Part shown: in pieces, positions 35,848 through 44,754 of the stretch
Layout: every line of letters begins with the position of its first letter
How positions within the stretch are numbered: position 1 is the stretch's first letter
From: Xanthomonas pisi DSM 18956
Lineage (GTDB): Bacteria > Pseudomonadota > Gammaproteobacteria > Xanthomonadales > Xanthomonadaceae
Reading direction: 5' to 3'
NCBI RefSeq assembly: GCF_001010415.1
Contig: NZ_JPLE01000015.1
Coordinates: forward strand, 1 to 64,000
Length of the DNA: 64,000 nucleotides
Notes under the pieces: generated by a model
The model's database searches: none
What the model was told of the DNA's origin: nothing
Seen by the model: the letters and a program-made list of their open reading frames with translations, nothing else
Made by a program: the position numbers and the translations under genes

Positions 35848-38800
35848 ATGTCCACTTCCCGTTTCGTCCATCTGCACGTCCACACCGAGTTCTCGTTGGC
35901 GGATTCCACTATCCGCGTGCCCGAGAAACCGGATCAGGCTGACCCGAAAAAGGCCAAGCAGGCCAACCTGCTGAGCCGGGCGGTCGAGCTCGACATGCCT
36001 TCCCTGGCTGTCACCGACCTCAATAACCTGTTCGCGCTGGTCAAGTTCTACAAGGCGGCCGAAGGCGTCGGCATCAAGCCGATCGCCGGCGCCGACGTGA
36101 TGATCGCCACCCCGGACATGACGCCCTGGCGCATGACCCTGCTGTGCCGCGACCGCGAGGGCTATCTGAGCCTGTCGCGGCTGCTGACGCGCGCCTGGAT
36201 GGAAGGCCACCGCCCCGAAGGCGGCGTGGCGATCCATCCGGAATGGCTGCAGGCCGGGCACGCCAACCTGTTTGCCCTGGCCGGCCGCGACAGCCTGGCG
36301 GGCCGTCTGTTTTCCGAGGGTCGCGCCGACCTGGCCGAGCAACAGCTGGCCGACTGGCAGCGCGTGTTCGGCGATGGCCTGCACCTGGAGCTGACCCGCA
36401 CCGGGCGCGAGGGCGAGGAACGCTTCAACCAGTTCGCCCTGCATGCCGCCGGCGTGCGCGGCCTGCCGGTGGTGGCCAGCAACGATGTGCGCTTTCTCTA
36501 CGCCAGCGACTTCAACGCGCACGAAGCGCGCGTGTGCATTTCCTCCGGCCGCGTGCTCGACGACCCCAAGCGCCCGCGCGACTACAGCGACCAGCAATAC
36601 ATGAAGTCCAGCGAGGAGATGGCGGCGCTGTTCGCCGACATCCCCGATGCGATCGACAACACCCACGCGCTGGCGCAGCGCTGCAACATCGAGATGCGCC
36701 TGGGCACCTACTTCCTGCCCGCCTATCCGGTGCCCGAAGACGAGACGCTGGACAGCTGGATCCGCAGCCAGTCGCGCGACGGTCTGGCCGCACGCCTGGA
36801 AAAGAGCCCGATCGCGCCCGGCAAGACCCGCCAGGACTATGTGGACCGGCTCGAATTCGAGCTGGACACCATCATCAAGATGGGCTTCCCCGGCTACTTC
36901 CTGATCGTGGCCGACTTCATCCAGTGGGGCAAAAATCAAGGCATCCCGATCGGCCCGGGCCGCGGTTCCGGTGCCGGCTCGCTGGTGGCCTGGGCGCTGC
37001 AGATCACCGACCTGGACCCGCTGCCGTACAACCTGCTGTTCGAGCGCTTCTTGAACCCAGAGCGCGTGTCGATGCCCGACTTCGACATCGACTTCTGCAT
37101 GGATCGCCGCGACGAAGTCATCGACTACGTGGCGCGCAAGTACGGCCGCGAGCGGGTCAGCCAGATCATCACCTACGGCACCATGGCCGCCAAGGCGGTG
37201 GTGCGCGACGCCGGGCGCGTGCTCGGCTTCACGTACGGGTTGGTCGACAGCGTCGCCAAGCTGATCCCCAACATCCTGGGCATCACGCTCAAGGATGCGA
37301 TGGGCGAAGGCAAGGATTCGGAGATGGCCTCGCCGGACCTGATCCAGCGCTATCAGGTCGAAGACGACGTGCGCGACCTGATGGACCTGGCGCGCCAGCT
37401 CGAAGACCTCACCCGCAACGCCGGCAAGCATGCCGGCGGCGTGGTGATCGCGCCCGATCCGCTGTCCGAGTTCTGCCCGCTGTTCGCCGAACACGACGAA
37501 GACGGGCGCGGCAAGAATCCGGTCACCCAGTTCGACAAGGACGACGTCGAAGCGGTCGGCCTGGTGAAGTTCGACTTCCTCGGCCTGCGTACGCTGACCA
37601 TCATCGACTGGGCGGTCAAGGCGATCAACGTGCGCCACGCGCGCGCCGGCATCGACCCGGTCGACATCACCACCATTCCGCTCGACGACGTGCCCACCTA
37701 CAAGGGCGTGTTCGCCTCGGGCAACACCGGTGCGGTGTTCCAGTTCGAATCCTCGGGCATGCGCCGCCTGCTCAAGGACGCGCGCCCGGACCGCTTCGAA
37801 GACCTGATCGCGCTGGTGTCGCTGTACCGCCCCGGCCCGATGGACCTGATCCCGGACTTCAACGCGCGTAAGCACGGCCAGCAGGAGATCGTGTATCCCG
37901 ATCCGCGCACCGAAGTCATCCTGAAAGACACCTACGGCATCATGGTGTACCAGGAGCAGGTGATGCAGATGGCGCAGATCGTCGGCGATTATTCGCTGGG
38001 CGGCGCCGACCTGTTGCGCCGCGCGATGGGTAAAAAAGTGCCGGCCGAAATGGCCAAGCACCGCGAAATCTTCCGCGAAGGCGCGGCCAAGGGCGGAGTG
38101 AGCGCGGCCAAGGCCGACGAAATCTTCGACCTGATGGAGAAGTTCGCCGGCTACGGCTTCAACAAGTCGCACGCCGCCGCCTACGCCCTGGTCAGCTACC
38201 AGACCGCCTGGCTGAAGCGACATTATCCGGCCGAATTCATGGCCGCGACCTTGTCCTCGGACATGGACAACACCGACAAGGTGGTCGGCTTTCTCGATGA
38301 GGTGCGCAACCTCGGCCTCACCGTCAAGCCGCCGCGGGTCAACGAATCTGCCTACATGTTCGAGGCCGCCAGCCCGGACACGATTCAATACGGCCTGGGC
38401 GCGATCAAGGGCGTCGGCCAGGGCGCCTGCGAGGCGATCGTCGAGGAACGCCAGCGCGGCGGCCCCTACACCACGCTGCTGGATTTCTGCACGCGTGTGG
38501 GCACCGCAAAGCTCAACCGCCGCACGCTGGAAGCGATGATCAATGCCGGCGCGATGGATGGGCTGGGCAAGAATCGCGCCTCGCTGATGCTGCAATTGCC
38601 GGAAGTGATGAAGGCCACCGAGCAGATGGCGCGCGAACGCGCCTCGGGGCAGAACTCGCTGTTCGGCGGGCCGGACCCCAGCGCGCCGGCGATGCGCCTG
38701 GACCTGCCCGAAAGCAAGGAATGGCCGCTGGGCCAGTTGCTCACCGGCGAGCGCGAAACGCTGGGCTTTTACCTCAGCGGCCACCCGTTCGACCCGCATC

Positions 38801-39435
38801 GCGACGAAGTGCGCGAGCTGGTCGGCTGCGACCTGGGCGCGCTGGAAAAGATCCTGGCCTCGCAACAACGCGGCGGCGGCGGCGGTGGCGATGGCGAAAA
38901 ACGCGCCTGGCGCCCGGAGGTCAGCGCCATCCTGGCCGGCCAGGTGATCGGCGTACGCCGCAAGGGCGACAGCCAGGTGTTCGTGCAGCTCGAAGACGGA
39001 CGCGGGCGGGTGGAATGCAGTGCGTTCTCCGATGCCATGGCCGAGTTCGGGCATCTGCTGACCCGCGACCGCATCCTGATCGTCAAGGGTGGCCTGCGCG
39101 AGGATGAATTCAACGGCGGCTACAGCCTGCGCATCCGCCAGTGCTGGGACTACGAACAGATCTGCGCCGAGCATGCGCAACGCCTGTCGCTGCGCCTGGA
39201 CCTGCGCGAGAAGCAGGCCTTCAAGCGCATCGACGCGTTGCTGGCCAAGCACCGCCCCGGCAAGACGCCGCTGCGCCTGGACCTGCTGCTGCGCGCGCCC
39301 AGCGGCGGCGTGGCCGGCATGCTCGACCTCAACGGCAGCCACTCGGTGCGCATCGACCAGCACCTGATGGACAGCCTGCGCGCCGACCCGGCGGTGCGGA
39401 CCCTGAAGATCAAGTACAGCCCTCCGTGGGCGTGA
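35848..39435 (+). CDS. dnaE: DNA polymerase III alpha subunit
   Basis: Catalytic subunit of the replicative polymerase. At 1195 residues it is slightly longer than E. coli DnaE (1160). The N-terminal PHP domain begins RFVHLHVHTEFSLADSTIRV. The catalytic palm motif PDFDIDFCMDRR lies near residue 410. A helix-hairpin-helix region (GLGAIKGVGQGACEAI) is near 855, and the OB-fold domain begins around residue 1030. The start at 35848 is set by MSTSRFVHLHVHTEF. It is co-directional with accA, separated by a repeat-containing gap. Confidence 0.97.
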   Translation: MSTSRFVHLHVHTEFSLADSTIRVPEKPDQADPKKAKQANLLSRAVELDMPSLAVTDLNNLFALVKFYKAAEGVGIKPIAGADVMIATPDMTPWRMTLLCRDREGYLSLSRLLTRAWMEGHRPEGGVAIHPEWLQAGHANLFALAGRDSLAGRLFSEGRADLAEQQLADWQRVFGDGLHLELTRTGREGEERFNQFALHAAGVRGLPVVASNDVRFLYASDFNAHEARVCISSGRVLDDPKRPRDYSDQQYMKSSEEMAALFADIPDAIDNTHALAQRCNIEMRLGTYFLPAYPVPEDETLDSWIRSQSRDGLAARLEKSPIAPGKTRQDYVDRLEFELDTIIKMGFPGYFLIVADFIQWGKNQGIPIGPGRGSGAGSLVAWALQITDLDPLPYNLLFERFLNPERVSMPDFDIDFCMDRRDEVIDYVARKYGRERVSQIITYGTMAAKAVVRDAGRVLGFTYGLVDSVAKLIPNILGITLKDAMGEGKDSEMASPDLIQRYQVEDDVRDLMDLARQLEDLTRNAGKHAGGVVIAPDPLSEFCPLFAEHDEDGRGKNPVTQFDKDDVEAVGLVKFDFLGLRTLTIIDWAVKAINVRHARAGIDPVDITTIPLDDVPTYKGVFASGNTGAVFQFESSGMRRLLKDARPDRFEDLIALVSLYRPGPMDLIPDFNARKHGQQEIVYPDPRTEVILKDTYGIMVYQEQVMQMAQIVGDYSLGGADLLRRAMGKKVPAEMAKHREIFREGAAKGGVSAAKADEIFDLMEKFAGYGFNKSHAAAYALVSYQTAWLKRHYPAEFMAATLSSDMDNTDKVVGFLDEVRNLGLTVKPPRVNESAYMFEAASPDTIQYGLGAIKGVGQGACEAIVEERQRGGPYTTLLDFCTRVGTAKLNRRTLEAMINAGAMDGLGKNRASLMLQLPEVMKATEQMARERASGQNSLFGGPDPSAPAMRLDLPESKEWPLGQLLTGERETLGFYLSGHPFDPHRDEVRELVGCDLGALEKILASQQRGGGGGGDGEKRAWRPEVSAILAGQVIGVRRKGDSQVFVQLEDGRGRVECSAFSDAMAEFGHLLTRDRILIVKGGLREDEFNGGYSLRIRQCWDYEQICAEHAQRLSLRLDLREKQAFKRIDALLAKHRPGKTPLRLDLLLRAPSGGVAGMLDLNGSHSVRIDQHLMDSLRADPAVRTLKIKYSPPWA

Positions 39436-39439
39436 GGGG

Positions 39440-39545
39440 CCGGGATTGGGGCATTCGGGAGTGGGGATTTGCAACGGCGGTCTACCGGCACGTCGAAGCC
39501 TCGATAGTGCTCTTGCGAATCCCGAATCCCGAATCTCCAATCCCT
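39440..39545. repeat. Inverted pair of G-rich repeats between dnaE and accA
   Basis: Forward arm 39440-39470 (CCGGGATTGGGGCATTCGGG and following AGTGGGGATTTGC) and reverse arm 39514-39545 (GCGAATCCCGAATCCCGAAT and following CTCCAATCCC), 43 bases apart. It starts 5 bases after the dnaE stop and may act as a transcript-end stem. Confidence 0.85.
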
Positions 39546-39592
39546 GCCGTGCATCCGAACGGCCCCGTACGGGCCGAAGGCAGCGCTTCCGC

Positions 39593-39598
39593 TACACT
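39593..39598 (+). promoter_or_regulatory. -10-like element before accA
   Basis: TACACT, in the context CGCTACACTCCC, lies 29 bases before the accA ATG. This resembles the contexts before pyrH (CGCTAGAATTGC) and frr (GGCTATAATCCC). No clear -35 was seen. Confidence 0.35.
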
Positions 39599-39626
39599 CC
39601 CCGCCTTACGTTGACGACGCCATTGC

Positions 39627-40586
39627 ATGAATCCTAACTACCTCGACTTCGAGCAACCCATCGCCGATCTGGAAGCCAAGATCCAGGAACTGCGCAACGC
39701 CAGTACCGGCCCTGCGGTCAACGTGGAGACCGAGGTGCGGGCGCTGCGCGACAAGGCACGCGTGCGCACCGCACAGATCTTCCGCGACCTGTCTTCGTGG
39801 CAGATCTCGCAGCTGGCGCGCCACCCGCAGCGCCCGTACACGCTGGACTACATCAACACCATCTGCGACCAATTCCAGGAGCTGGCCGGCGACCGCGCCT
39901 ATGCCGACGACAAGGCCATCGTCGGTGGCCTGGGCCGCATCGACGGCCGCCCGGTGGTCATCATCGGCCACCAGAAGGGCCGCGATACCAAGACCAAGGT
40001 GGCGCGCAACTTCGGCATGCCGCGCCCGGAGGGCTACCGCAAGGCGCTGCGCCTGATGAAGCTGGCCGAGCGCTTCCGGCTGCCGTTGCTGACCTTCATC
40101 GATACCCCCGGCGCCTACCCGGGCATCGGCGCCGAAGAACGCGGCCAGTCCGAGGCGATCGCGCGCAACCTGCTGGAAATGGCAGAGCTGAAGGTCCCGG
40201 TGATCTGCACCGTGATCGGCGAAGGCGGCTCCGGCGGCGCGCTGGCGATCGGCGTGGGCGACCGCACCTTGATGCTGGAATACGGCACCTACTCGGTGAT
40301 TTCGCCCGAAGGCTGCGCCTCGATCCTGTGGAAGGACGCGGCCAAGGCCAAGGACGCCGCCGAACAGCTCGGCCTGACCGCCAGGCGACTCAAGGGCCTG
40401 GGCCTGGTCGACAAGGTGATCCGCGAACCCACCGGCGGCGCACACCGCAACCCCGAGCAGATGGGCAAGCGGCTGAAAGCGGTGCTGCTCAACGAGCTCG
40501 GCGCGCTGGAGAAAATCCCGGTCGAAGCGCTGCTGCAGCAGCGTTACGAGCGCCTGCGCAGCTACGGTGCCTACGAAGGAAACTGA
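39627..40586 (+). CDS. accA: Acetyl-CoA carboxylase carboxyltransferase subunit alpha
   Basis: With AccD it transfers the carboxyl group from biotin to acetyl-CoA, giving malonyl-CoA for fatty-acid synthesis. The 319-residue protein has the standard length. It begins [19 protein letters not shown] and contains [32 protein letters not shown] and [15 protein letters not shown], all family hallmarks. Its place after dnaE is the classic gammaproteobacterial order. The downstream TPR gene is 64 bases away. Confidence 0.98.
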   Translation: MNPNYLDFEQPIADLEAKIQELRNASTGPAVNVETEVRALRDKARVRTAQIFRDLSSWQISQLARHPQRPYTLDYINTICDQFQELAGDRAYADDKAIVGGLGRIDGRPVVIIGHQKGRDTKTKVARNFGMPRPEGYRKALRLMKLAERFRLPLLTFIDTPGAYPGIGAEERGQSEAIARNLLEMAELKVPVICTVIGEGGSGGALAIGVGDRTLMLEYGTYSVISPEGCASILWKDAAKAKDAAEQLGLTARRLKGLGLVDKVIREPTGGAHRNPEQMGKRLKAVLLNELGALEKIPVEALLQQRYERLRSYGAYEGN

Positions 40587-40650
40587 ATCCTGCGGCTCCG
40601 CCTGGCGGAGCCCCGAGGAACTTGCACCAGGGACAAGGACTCCTACCGGC

Positions 40651-41406
40651 ATGAGCCCCCTCATTCTTCTGTCGATCGTGTTGCAAATCGCCTGCTGCGT
40701 GCATGTCGTGCGCAGCGGACGGCCGCTGTACTGGATCCTGATCCTGCTGACATTTTCGTATCTGGCGGTGTTGATCTACGCCTTTGTCGCCGTCATCCCG
40801 GACATGCGTAACGACCCGACCGCACGCCGCGGCCTGCAGCGCGTGCGCCGGACGCTGGACCCGCAGCGCGACCAGCGCGATGCCGCACGCAAACTGGATG
40901 TCTCCGACACTCCGGAAAACCGCCGCCAGCTGGCCCGCACCCTGCTCGAACAGCGCAACTATGCGCAGGCCGCCGAGGTCTACGAAGGCGCCTTGCGCGG
41001 GCTGTATCGCGACGACCCGGACCTGATGCTGGGGCTGGCACAGGCGCAGTTCGGTCTTGGCAATGCCGCGCAGGCACGCCAGACCCTGGATGCCTTGATC
41101 GCCGCAAACCCCAGCTTCCGCTCGCATGACGGGCATCTGCTGTACGCGCGTGCGGTGGAAAGCAGCGGCACCATCGAAGAAGCGCTGCACGAATACCAGA
41201 CGCTGGTGCAGGGCTATCCTGGCGAAGAGGCACGCGTGCGCTATGCGCAGTTATTGCAACGCGCTGCGCGTCCGGGGGAAGCCAGGGCCGTGTTCGACCA
41301 GGTGGTGCGTCGCGCCGCCGCTTCGCCCAAGCATTACCAGCGCGAGCAACGCGGCTGGATCGATCAGGCGCGCAAGGGCCTACGCGACTTGGATTCGATC
41401 GCCTGA
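40651..41406 (+). CDS. Membrane-anchored tetratricopeptide-repeat protein
   Basis: A 251-residue protein with two hydrophobic N-terminal segments (LILLSIVLQIACCVHVV and WILILLTFSYLAVLIYAFVAV), then a cytoplasmic or periplasmic tail of at least three TPR-like helix pairs from about residue 90. Examples are RRQLARTLLEQRNYAQAAEVYEGAL and LMLGLAQAQFGLGNAAQARQTLDAL. TPRs mediate protein contacts; the partner is unknown. ATG 40651 is chosen over an upstream frame start because it opens directly on the membrane segment. The opposite-strand hemJ converges on it, with a perfect 12-bp hairpin between. Confidence 0.75.
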   Translation: MSPLILLSIVLQIACCVHVVRSGRPLYWILILLTFSYLAVLIYAFVAVIPDMRNDPTARRGLQRVRRTLDPQRDQRDAARKLDVSDTPENRRQLARTLLEQRNYAQAAEVYEGALRGLYRDDPDLMLGLAQAQFGLGNAAQARQTLDALIAANPSFRSHDGHLLYARAVESSGTIEEALHEYQTLVQGYPGEEARVRYAQLLQRAARPGEARAVFDQVVRRAAASPKHYQREQRGWIDQARKGLRDLDSIA

Positions 41407-41516
41407 GTCAGGCCGGGGTCTGCGCCATCTGCGCAAATCTGCTCCTTCCCACGCACTGGCGCCATGCGGCGACAGCGAACAGCGCTCCATGCAGCGACCG
41501 CACCGGAGTGGCGCGC

Positions 41517-41549
41517 GCCGACAAGGCGACGCTGCGCCGCCTTGTCGGC
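41517..41549. terminator. Hairpin between the TPR gene and hemJ
   Basis: GCCGACAAGGCG (41517-41528) and CGCCTTGTCGGC (41538-41549) form a perfect 12-bp stem with a 9-base loop. It lies between convergent genes and lacks a T-run, so termination may need Rho or be inefficient. Confidence 0.6.
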
Positions 41550-41557
41550 ATCACGGC

Positions 41558-42004
41558 TTAAAAAGGCTTGGCCAGCACCAGCCAGATCACGCCGACCAGC
41601 AGGATCACCGGCACCTCGTTGAACAAGCGCAACGCCCGTCCGCTCGGGACCGCGCGGCCCTGGTCCACGCCCTTCAACCAGCGCCCGGCCACGATGTAGT
41701 GCGCCAGGATCAAGGCCACCGCCAACAGCTTGGCGTGCAGCCAGCCGCCGGTCACCATCGTCGGGAAGTCGGGGATCACGCGATAGCCTTGCCATAGCAC
41801 CGCTCCCAGCAGCAGCGCCAGACCGAGCATGCTGTGGCCGAACGTGTAGAGGCGGCGGCCCATCAGCACCAGCCGCGCACGCACGGACGGCTCGCTGCCG
41901 GCTTCGGCGATATTGACCAGAATGCGCGGCAGATAGAACACCGCCGCCATCCAGGCGATCACGAACAGCAAATGGAAGGTCTTGATCCACAAATACAGGG
42001 TCAT
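41558..42004 (-). CDS. hemJ: Protoporphyrinogen oxidase HemJ
   Basis: An integral-membrane enzyme of the HemJ (UPF0093) family that oxidises protoporphyrinogen IX to protoporphyrin IX in haem synthesis. The 148-residue protein has four membrane segments. Conserved residues are visible: His in IKTFHLLFVIAWMAAVFYLP (residue 11), the LPRILVN segment and Lys in GGWLHAKLLAV. Length and pattern match the family. It is divergent from the methyltransferase gene; the two starts are 75 bases apart. Confidence 0.9.
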   Translation of the reverse strand: MTLYLWIKTFHLLFVIAWMAAVFYLPRILVNIAEAGSEPSVRARLVLMGRRLYTFGHSMLGLALLLGAVLWQGYRVIPDFPTMVTGGWLHAKLLAVALILAHYIVAGRWLKGVDQGRAVPSGRALRLFNEVPVILLVGVIWLVLAKPF

Positions 42005-42078
42005 GCGCTGGCTCCGCTGGCTCGCGTAGGATGGCCCGCATTTTCACCTATCCGCGCACGCGAAAGCAGCTGAGCCCC

Positions 42079-42681
42079 ATGCAGCAGTCAGACGAAAAAC
42101 AGTACGACGCCCAGTATTTCCGCCGCTGGTACCGCGATGCGGGGTTGGCCGACCCCGCCCGCCTGCGACGCAAGGTCGCACTCGCCGTCGCACAGGCCGA
42201 GTACTACCTGGAGCGACCGATCCGCAGCGTGCTGGATATCGGCTGCGGCGAAGCTGCCTGGCGCGCGCCCTTGTTGGCGCTGCGGCCCAAGCTCAGTTAC
42301 CTGGGCTTCGACAGCAGCGCGTACGCCGTGCAGCGCTACGGACGCAGCCGTCAGATCCACCCTGCCCGCTTCGGCGATTTCGCCTGGCTGCGCCCCGGCG
42401 CACCGGTGGACCTGTTGATCTGCTCGGACGTGCTGCATTACGTGCCAACGCGTGAATTCAACCAGGGCCTGCCGGGGCTGGCGGAGATGTGTGCGGGCGT
42501 GGCGTTTCTGGAGACCTTTGCGCAGGAAGATGCATTCGAAGGCGACCACGACGGCTTTCAGCCACGCCCCGCACGCTGGTACCGCAAGCGCTTTGCCAGC
42601 GTCGGATTCGCGGCGTTGGGGTCGCACTGCTGGTTGTCGCCGCAGCTGGCTGGTGAGGCATCGGCGCTGGAGCGCGGTTGA
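42079..42681 (+). CDS. SAM-dependent methyltransferase (class I)
   Basis: A 200-residue protein with a Rossmann-type methyltransferase core. Motif I is VLDIGCGEAAWRAPLL, motif II includes YLGFDSSAYAV, and DLLICSDVLHYVP is the motif IV region. The C-terminus is short. The substrate is unknown; the fold is common to small-molecule, protein and lipid methyltransferases. Start 42079 (MQQSDEKQYDAQYF) is preferred because the upstream in-frame ATG (42031) lies very close to the hemJ start. A repeat-rich gap follows. Confidence 0.8.
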   Translation: MQQSDEKQYDAQYFRRWYRDAGLADPARLRRKVALAVAQAEYYLERPIRSVLDIGCGEAAWRAPLLALRPKLSYLGFDSSAYAVQRYGRSRQIHPARFGDFAWLRPGAPVDLLICSDVLHYVPTREFNQGLPGLAEMCAGVAFLETFAQEDAFEGDHDGFQPRPARWYRKRFASVGFAALGSHCWLSPQLAGEASALERG

Positions 42682-42740
42682 CCACTACGTTGGCTGCTTG
42701 CGGCACTGATCGCGTGTAGCTTGGCTCCTTACCGCGCCAG

Positions 42741-42814
42741 CGGCGCGGGCGCTCCAAGGCACGCGCACCATGGCGCGCAAGCAGTGCCTTCTCGCCCCGC
42801 AGGTTCAGGGGCTT
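42741..42814 (+). repeat. Direct repeat, copy 1 (74 bp)
   Basis: Begins CGGCGCGGGCGCTCCAAGGC and ends CAGGGGCTT. It matches 43013-43086 over its full length with only a few differences (one near the centre and about four near the end). The spacing between copies is exactly 272 bases. Confidence 0.9.
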
Positions 42815-42889
42815 GTTTCTGCAGTTTTGCGCAGGCCGTCCATAGCGTACCGGCGAACGCGGTCTACCATCCGCACGGAGCTGTTCCTT

Positions 42890-42988
42890 CTCCCACCGGG
42901 AGAAGGTGCCCCGCAGGGGCGGATGAGGGTACGGGCGAAGCTTGGTGGAGTTCGAGTGCATATAGCTTCGCTCCGTACCCTCACCCCC
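42890..42988. repeat. Inverted-repeat element of a second dispersed family
   Basis: The left arm contains GAGAAGGTGCCCCGCAGGGG followed by GGATGAGGGTACGGGCGAAGC (to 42941). The right arm GCTTCGCTCCGTACCCTCAC (42965-42984) is its near-complement, 23 bases further on. The left arm also matches, in opposite orientation, bases about 101-168 of the window. Confidence 0.8.
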
Positions 42989-43012
42989 GCTCCGCGCCCC
43001 GGCCCGCGCTTG

Positions 43013-43086
43013 CGGCGCGGGCGCTCCAAGGCACGCGCGCCATGGCGCGCAAGCAGTGCCTTCTCGCCCCGGAGGGAGAGGGGCTT
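43013..43086 (+). repeat. Direct repeat, copy 2 (74 bp)
   Basis: Second copy of the unit at 42741-42814. Both copies read TTCTCGCCCC then a variable hexamer-like stretch before GGGGCTT. Confidence 0.9.
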
Positions 43087-43262
43087 TAATAGTCGCGATC
43101 TTCCCGGGCGAAGCCGTTCGGAAGATCACAAATAGCGCTAGCTCAAGCTACTGACGCCCGCCATAGCTCCTATGACAGCCTCTACCGTCCGCAGCCCCAT
43201 TAAGGTGCAAATGCGCCAAACCCGGTATGCTGCGCGGCAGCAAAACCGCACGGATGGGTGGA

Positions 43263-44570
43263 ATGCTTTATCAACTGCATGAGCTGACCCGCAATCTGCT
43301 AGCCCCCTGGGTGCATCAGGCCCAGGCGAACGCCAAGATGTTCTCCGACCCCGACAGCCTGTGGGCCTCGCTTCCCGGCGCCGAACGCATGGCGGCCAGC
43401 AACGAGCTGTTCCATCGGCTGGGCAAGGAATACGAAAAGCCGGCCTGGGCACTGGACGATGTCGAGGTCGATGGCCATTCGCTGCCGATCATCGAACGCG
43501 AGGTGCTGAGCAAGCCATTCTGTCGCCTGCTGCGCTTCAAGCGCTTCAGCGACCACGTCGAGCTGATCGGCAAGATGAAGGAGCAGCCGGCCGTGCTGGT
43601 GGTGGCGCCGTTGTCCGGCCATCACGCCACCTTGCTGCGCGACACCGTGCGCACCCTGCTGCGCAACCACAAGGTCTATGTGACCGACTGGGTGGATGCG
43701 CGCATGGTGCCGCTGGAAGCCGGTGCGTTCCGGCTCGAGGACTACATCACCTATATCCAGGACTTCATCCGCCATATCGGCGCCGAGCGCCTGCATGTGG
43801 TGAGCGTGTGCCAGCCCACCGTGCCGGTGTTGGCGGCGGTGTCGCTGATGGCGACCAACGACGAACCCACGCCGCGCTCGTTGGTGATGATGGGCGGGCC
43901 GATCGATGCACGCCGCAGCCCCACCCAGGTCAATAACCTGGCGACGGAAAACGGCATCGAGTGGTTCCAGAACAACCTGATCCACACCGTGCCGTTCCCG
44001 TATCCGGGGCATGGCCGCCAGGTGTACCCGGGCTTTCTGCAGCACGCCGGCTTCCTGTCGATGAACCCCAATCGGCATGTGATGTCGCACTGGGATTTCT
44101 ACACCGACCTGGTCAAGGGCGACCTGCAGGATGCGCAGGCGCACCGGCAGTTCTACGACGAGTACAACGCCGTGCTCGACATGCCGGCCGAGTATTACCT
44201 GGACACGATCCGCGTGGTGTTTCAGGACTTCCTGCTGCCGCAGGGCAAGTGGAAAGTGGACGGCCAGCTGGTCAAGCCGTCGGCGATCCGCAACACCGCC
44301 CTGTTGAGCATCGAAGGCGAACTGGACGATATCGCCGGACTCGGCCAGACCGAAGCGGTGCACGATCTGTGCACCGGTATCGATGCGGCGCACCGTCGCC
44401 ACCTGGTGGTGGAAGGTGCCGGCCATTACGGCATCTTCAGTGGCCGTCGCTGGCGCGAAGTGGTCTACCCGCAGGTGCGCGAGTTCATCGCGCGCTATGA
44501 CGCAGACCCGGTCGGCAGCCGCGACCCCGCCACCGTCACGCCCATCCGCAAGCGCGGCAAGCGCGCCTGA
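43263..44570 (+). CDS. phaZ: Intracellular polyhydroxyalkanoate depolymerase
   Basis: A 435-residue cytoplasmic depolymerase that degrades stored PHB. It belongs to the family of Ralstonia eutropha PhaZa1. The active-site Cys lies in a lipase-box-like VSVCQPTVP and is residue 183 with this start, the same number as in the Ralstonia enzyme, which supports MLYQLHELTRNLLAPW as the N-terminus. Other family segments are VYVTDWVDARMVP and RHVMSHWDFYTDLVKGD. A C-terminal His lies in VEGAGHYGIFSGRRW. A 12-codon upstream extension is possible but unsupported. A strong terminator follows. No PHA synthase gene is in the window. Confidence 0.92.
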   Translation: MLYQLHELTRNLLAPWVHQAQANAKMFSDPDSLWASLPGAERMAASNELFHRLGKEYEKPAWALDDVEVDGHSLPIIEREVLSKPFCRLLRFKRFSDHVELIGKMKEQPAVLVVAPLSGHHATLLRDTVRTLLRNHKVYVTDWVDARMVPLEAGAFRLEDYITYIQDFIRHIGAERLHVVSVCQPTVPVLAAVSLMATNDEPTPRSLVMMGGPIDARRSPTQVNNLATENGIEWFQNNLIHTVPFPYPGHGRQVYPGFLQHAGFLSMNPNRHVMSHWDFYTDLVKGDLQDAQAHRQFYDEYNAVLDMPAEYYLDTIRVVFQDFLLPQGKWKVDGQLVKPSAIRNTALLSIEGELDDIAGLGQTEAVHDLCTGIDAAHRRHLVVEGAGHYGIFSGRRWREVVYPQVREFIARYDADPVGSRDPATVTPIRKRGKRA

Positions 44571-44590
44571 GCGCCTGAGCGCAAGGACAA

Positions 44591-44628
44591 ACGCTCCCGG
44601 TCGTCGTCGACCGGGAGCGTTTTTTTTA
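44591..44628 (+). terminator. Intrinsic terminator after phaZ
   Basis: ACGCTCCCGGTCG and CGACCGGGAGCGT form a 13-bp stem with a TCGT loop, followed by a run of nine Ts to 44628. Confidence 0.93.
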
Positions 44629-44754
44629 TGCGCGTGATTGCCTCATCCATCGCTGCAGGAACGCATGCGTGTGGCCGTCCCCGTCGAACCGCTCGCGCAG
44701 GACGCAGGCCCGCTCAGCGTGACCGCCTGCGCGAGGCCGCCTGCATCGTGCGAC

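Larger units (their letters stand above)
42682..43262. other. Repeat-rich gap before phaZ
   Basis: 581 bases without a supported gene. It contains a 74-bp direct repeat (42741-42814 and 43013-43086) and, between the two copies, an inverted-repeat element around 42890-42988 that is also found near 101-168. The final 120 bases before phaZ contain nothing I recognise. Confidence 0.7.

Noticed and set aside
35833..39540. A 1235-codon open frame on the minus strand
   Set aside because: Opposite dnaE, with low-complexity composition and no recognisable domain; a shadow of the real gene.
42741..43086. The 74-bp direct repeats as ends of an insertion sequence
   Set aside because: No transposase frame lies between them, and they are direct rather than terminal inverted repeats; the middle is another repeat element.
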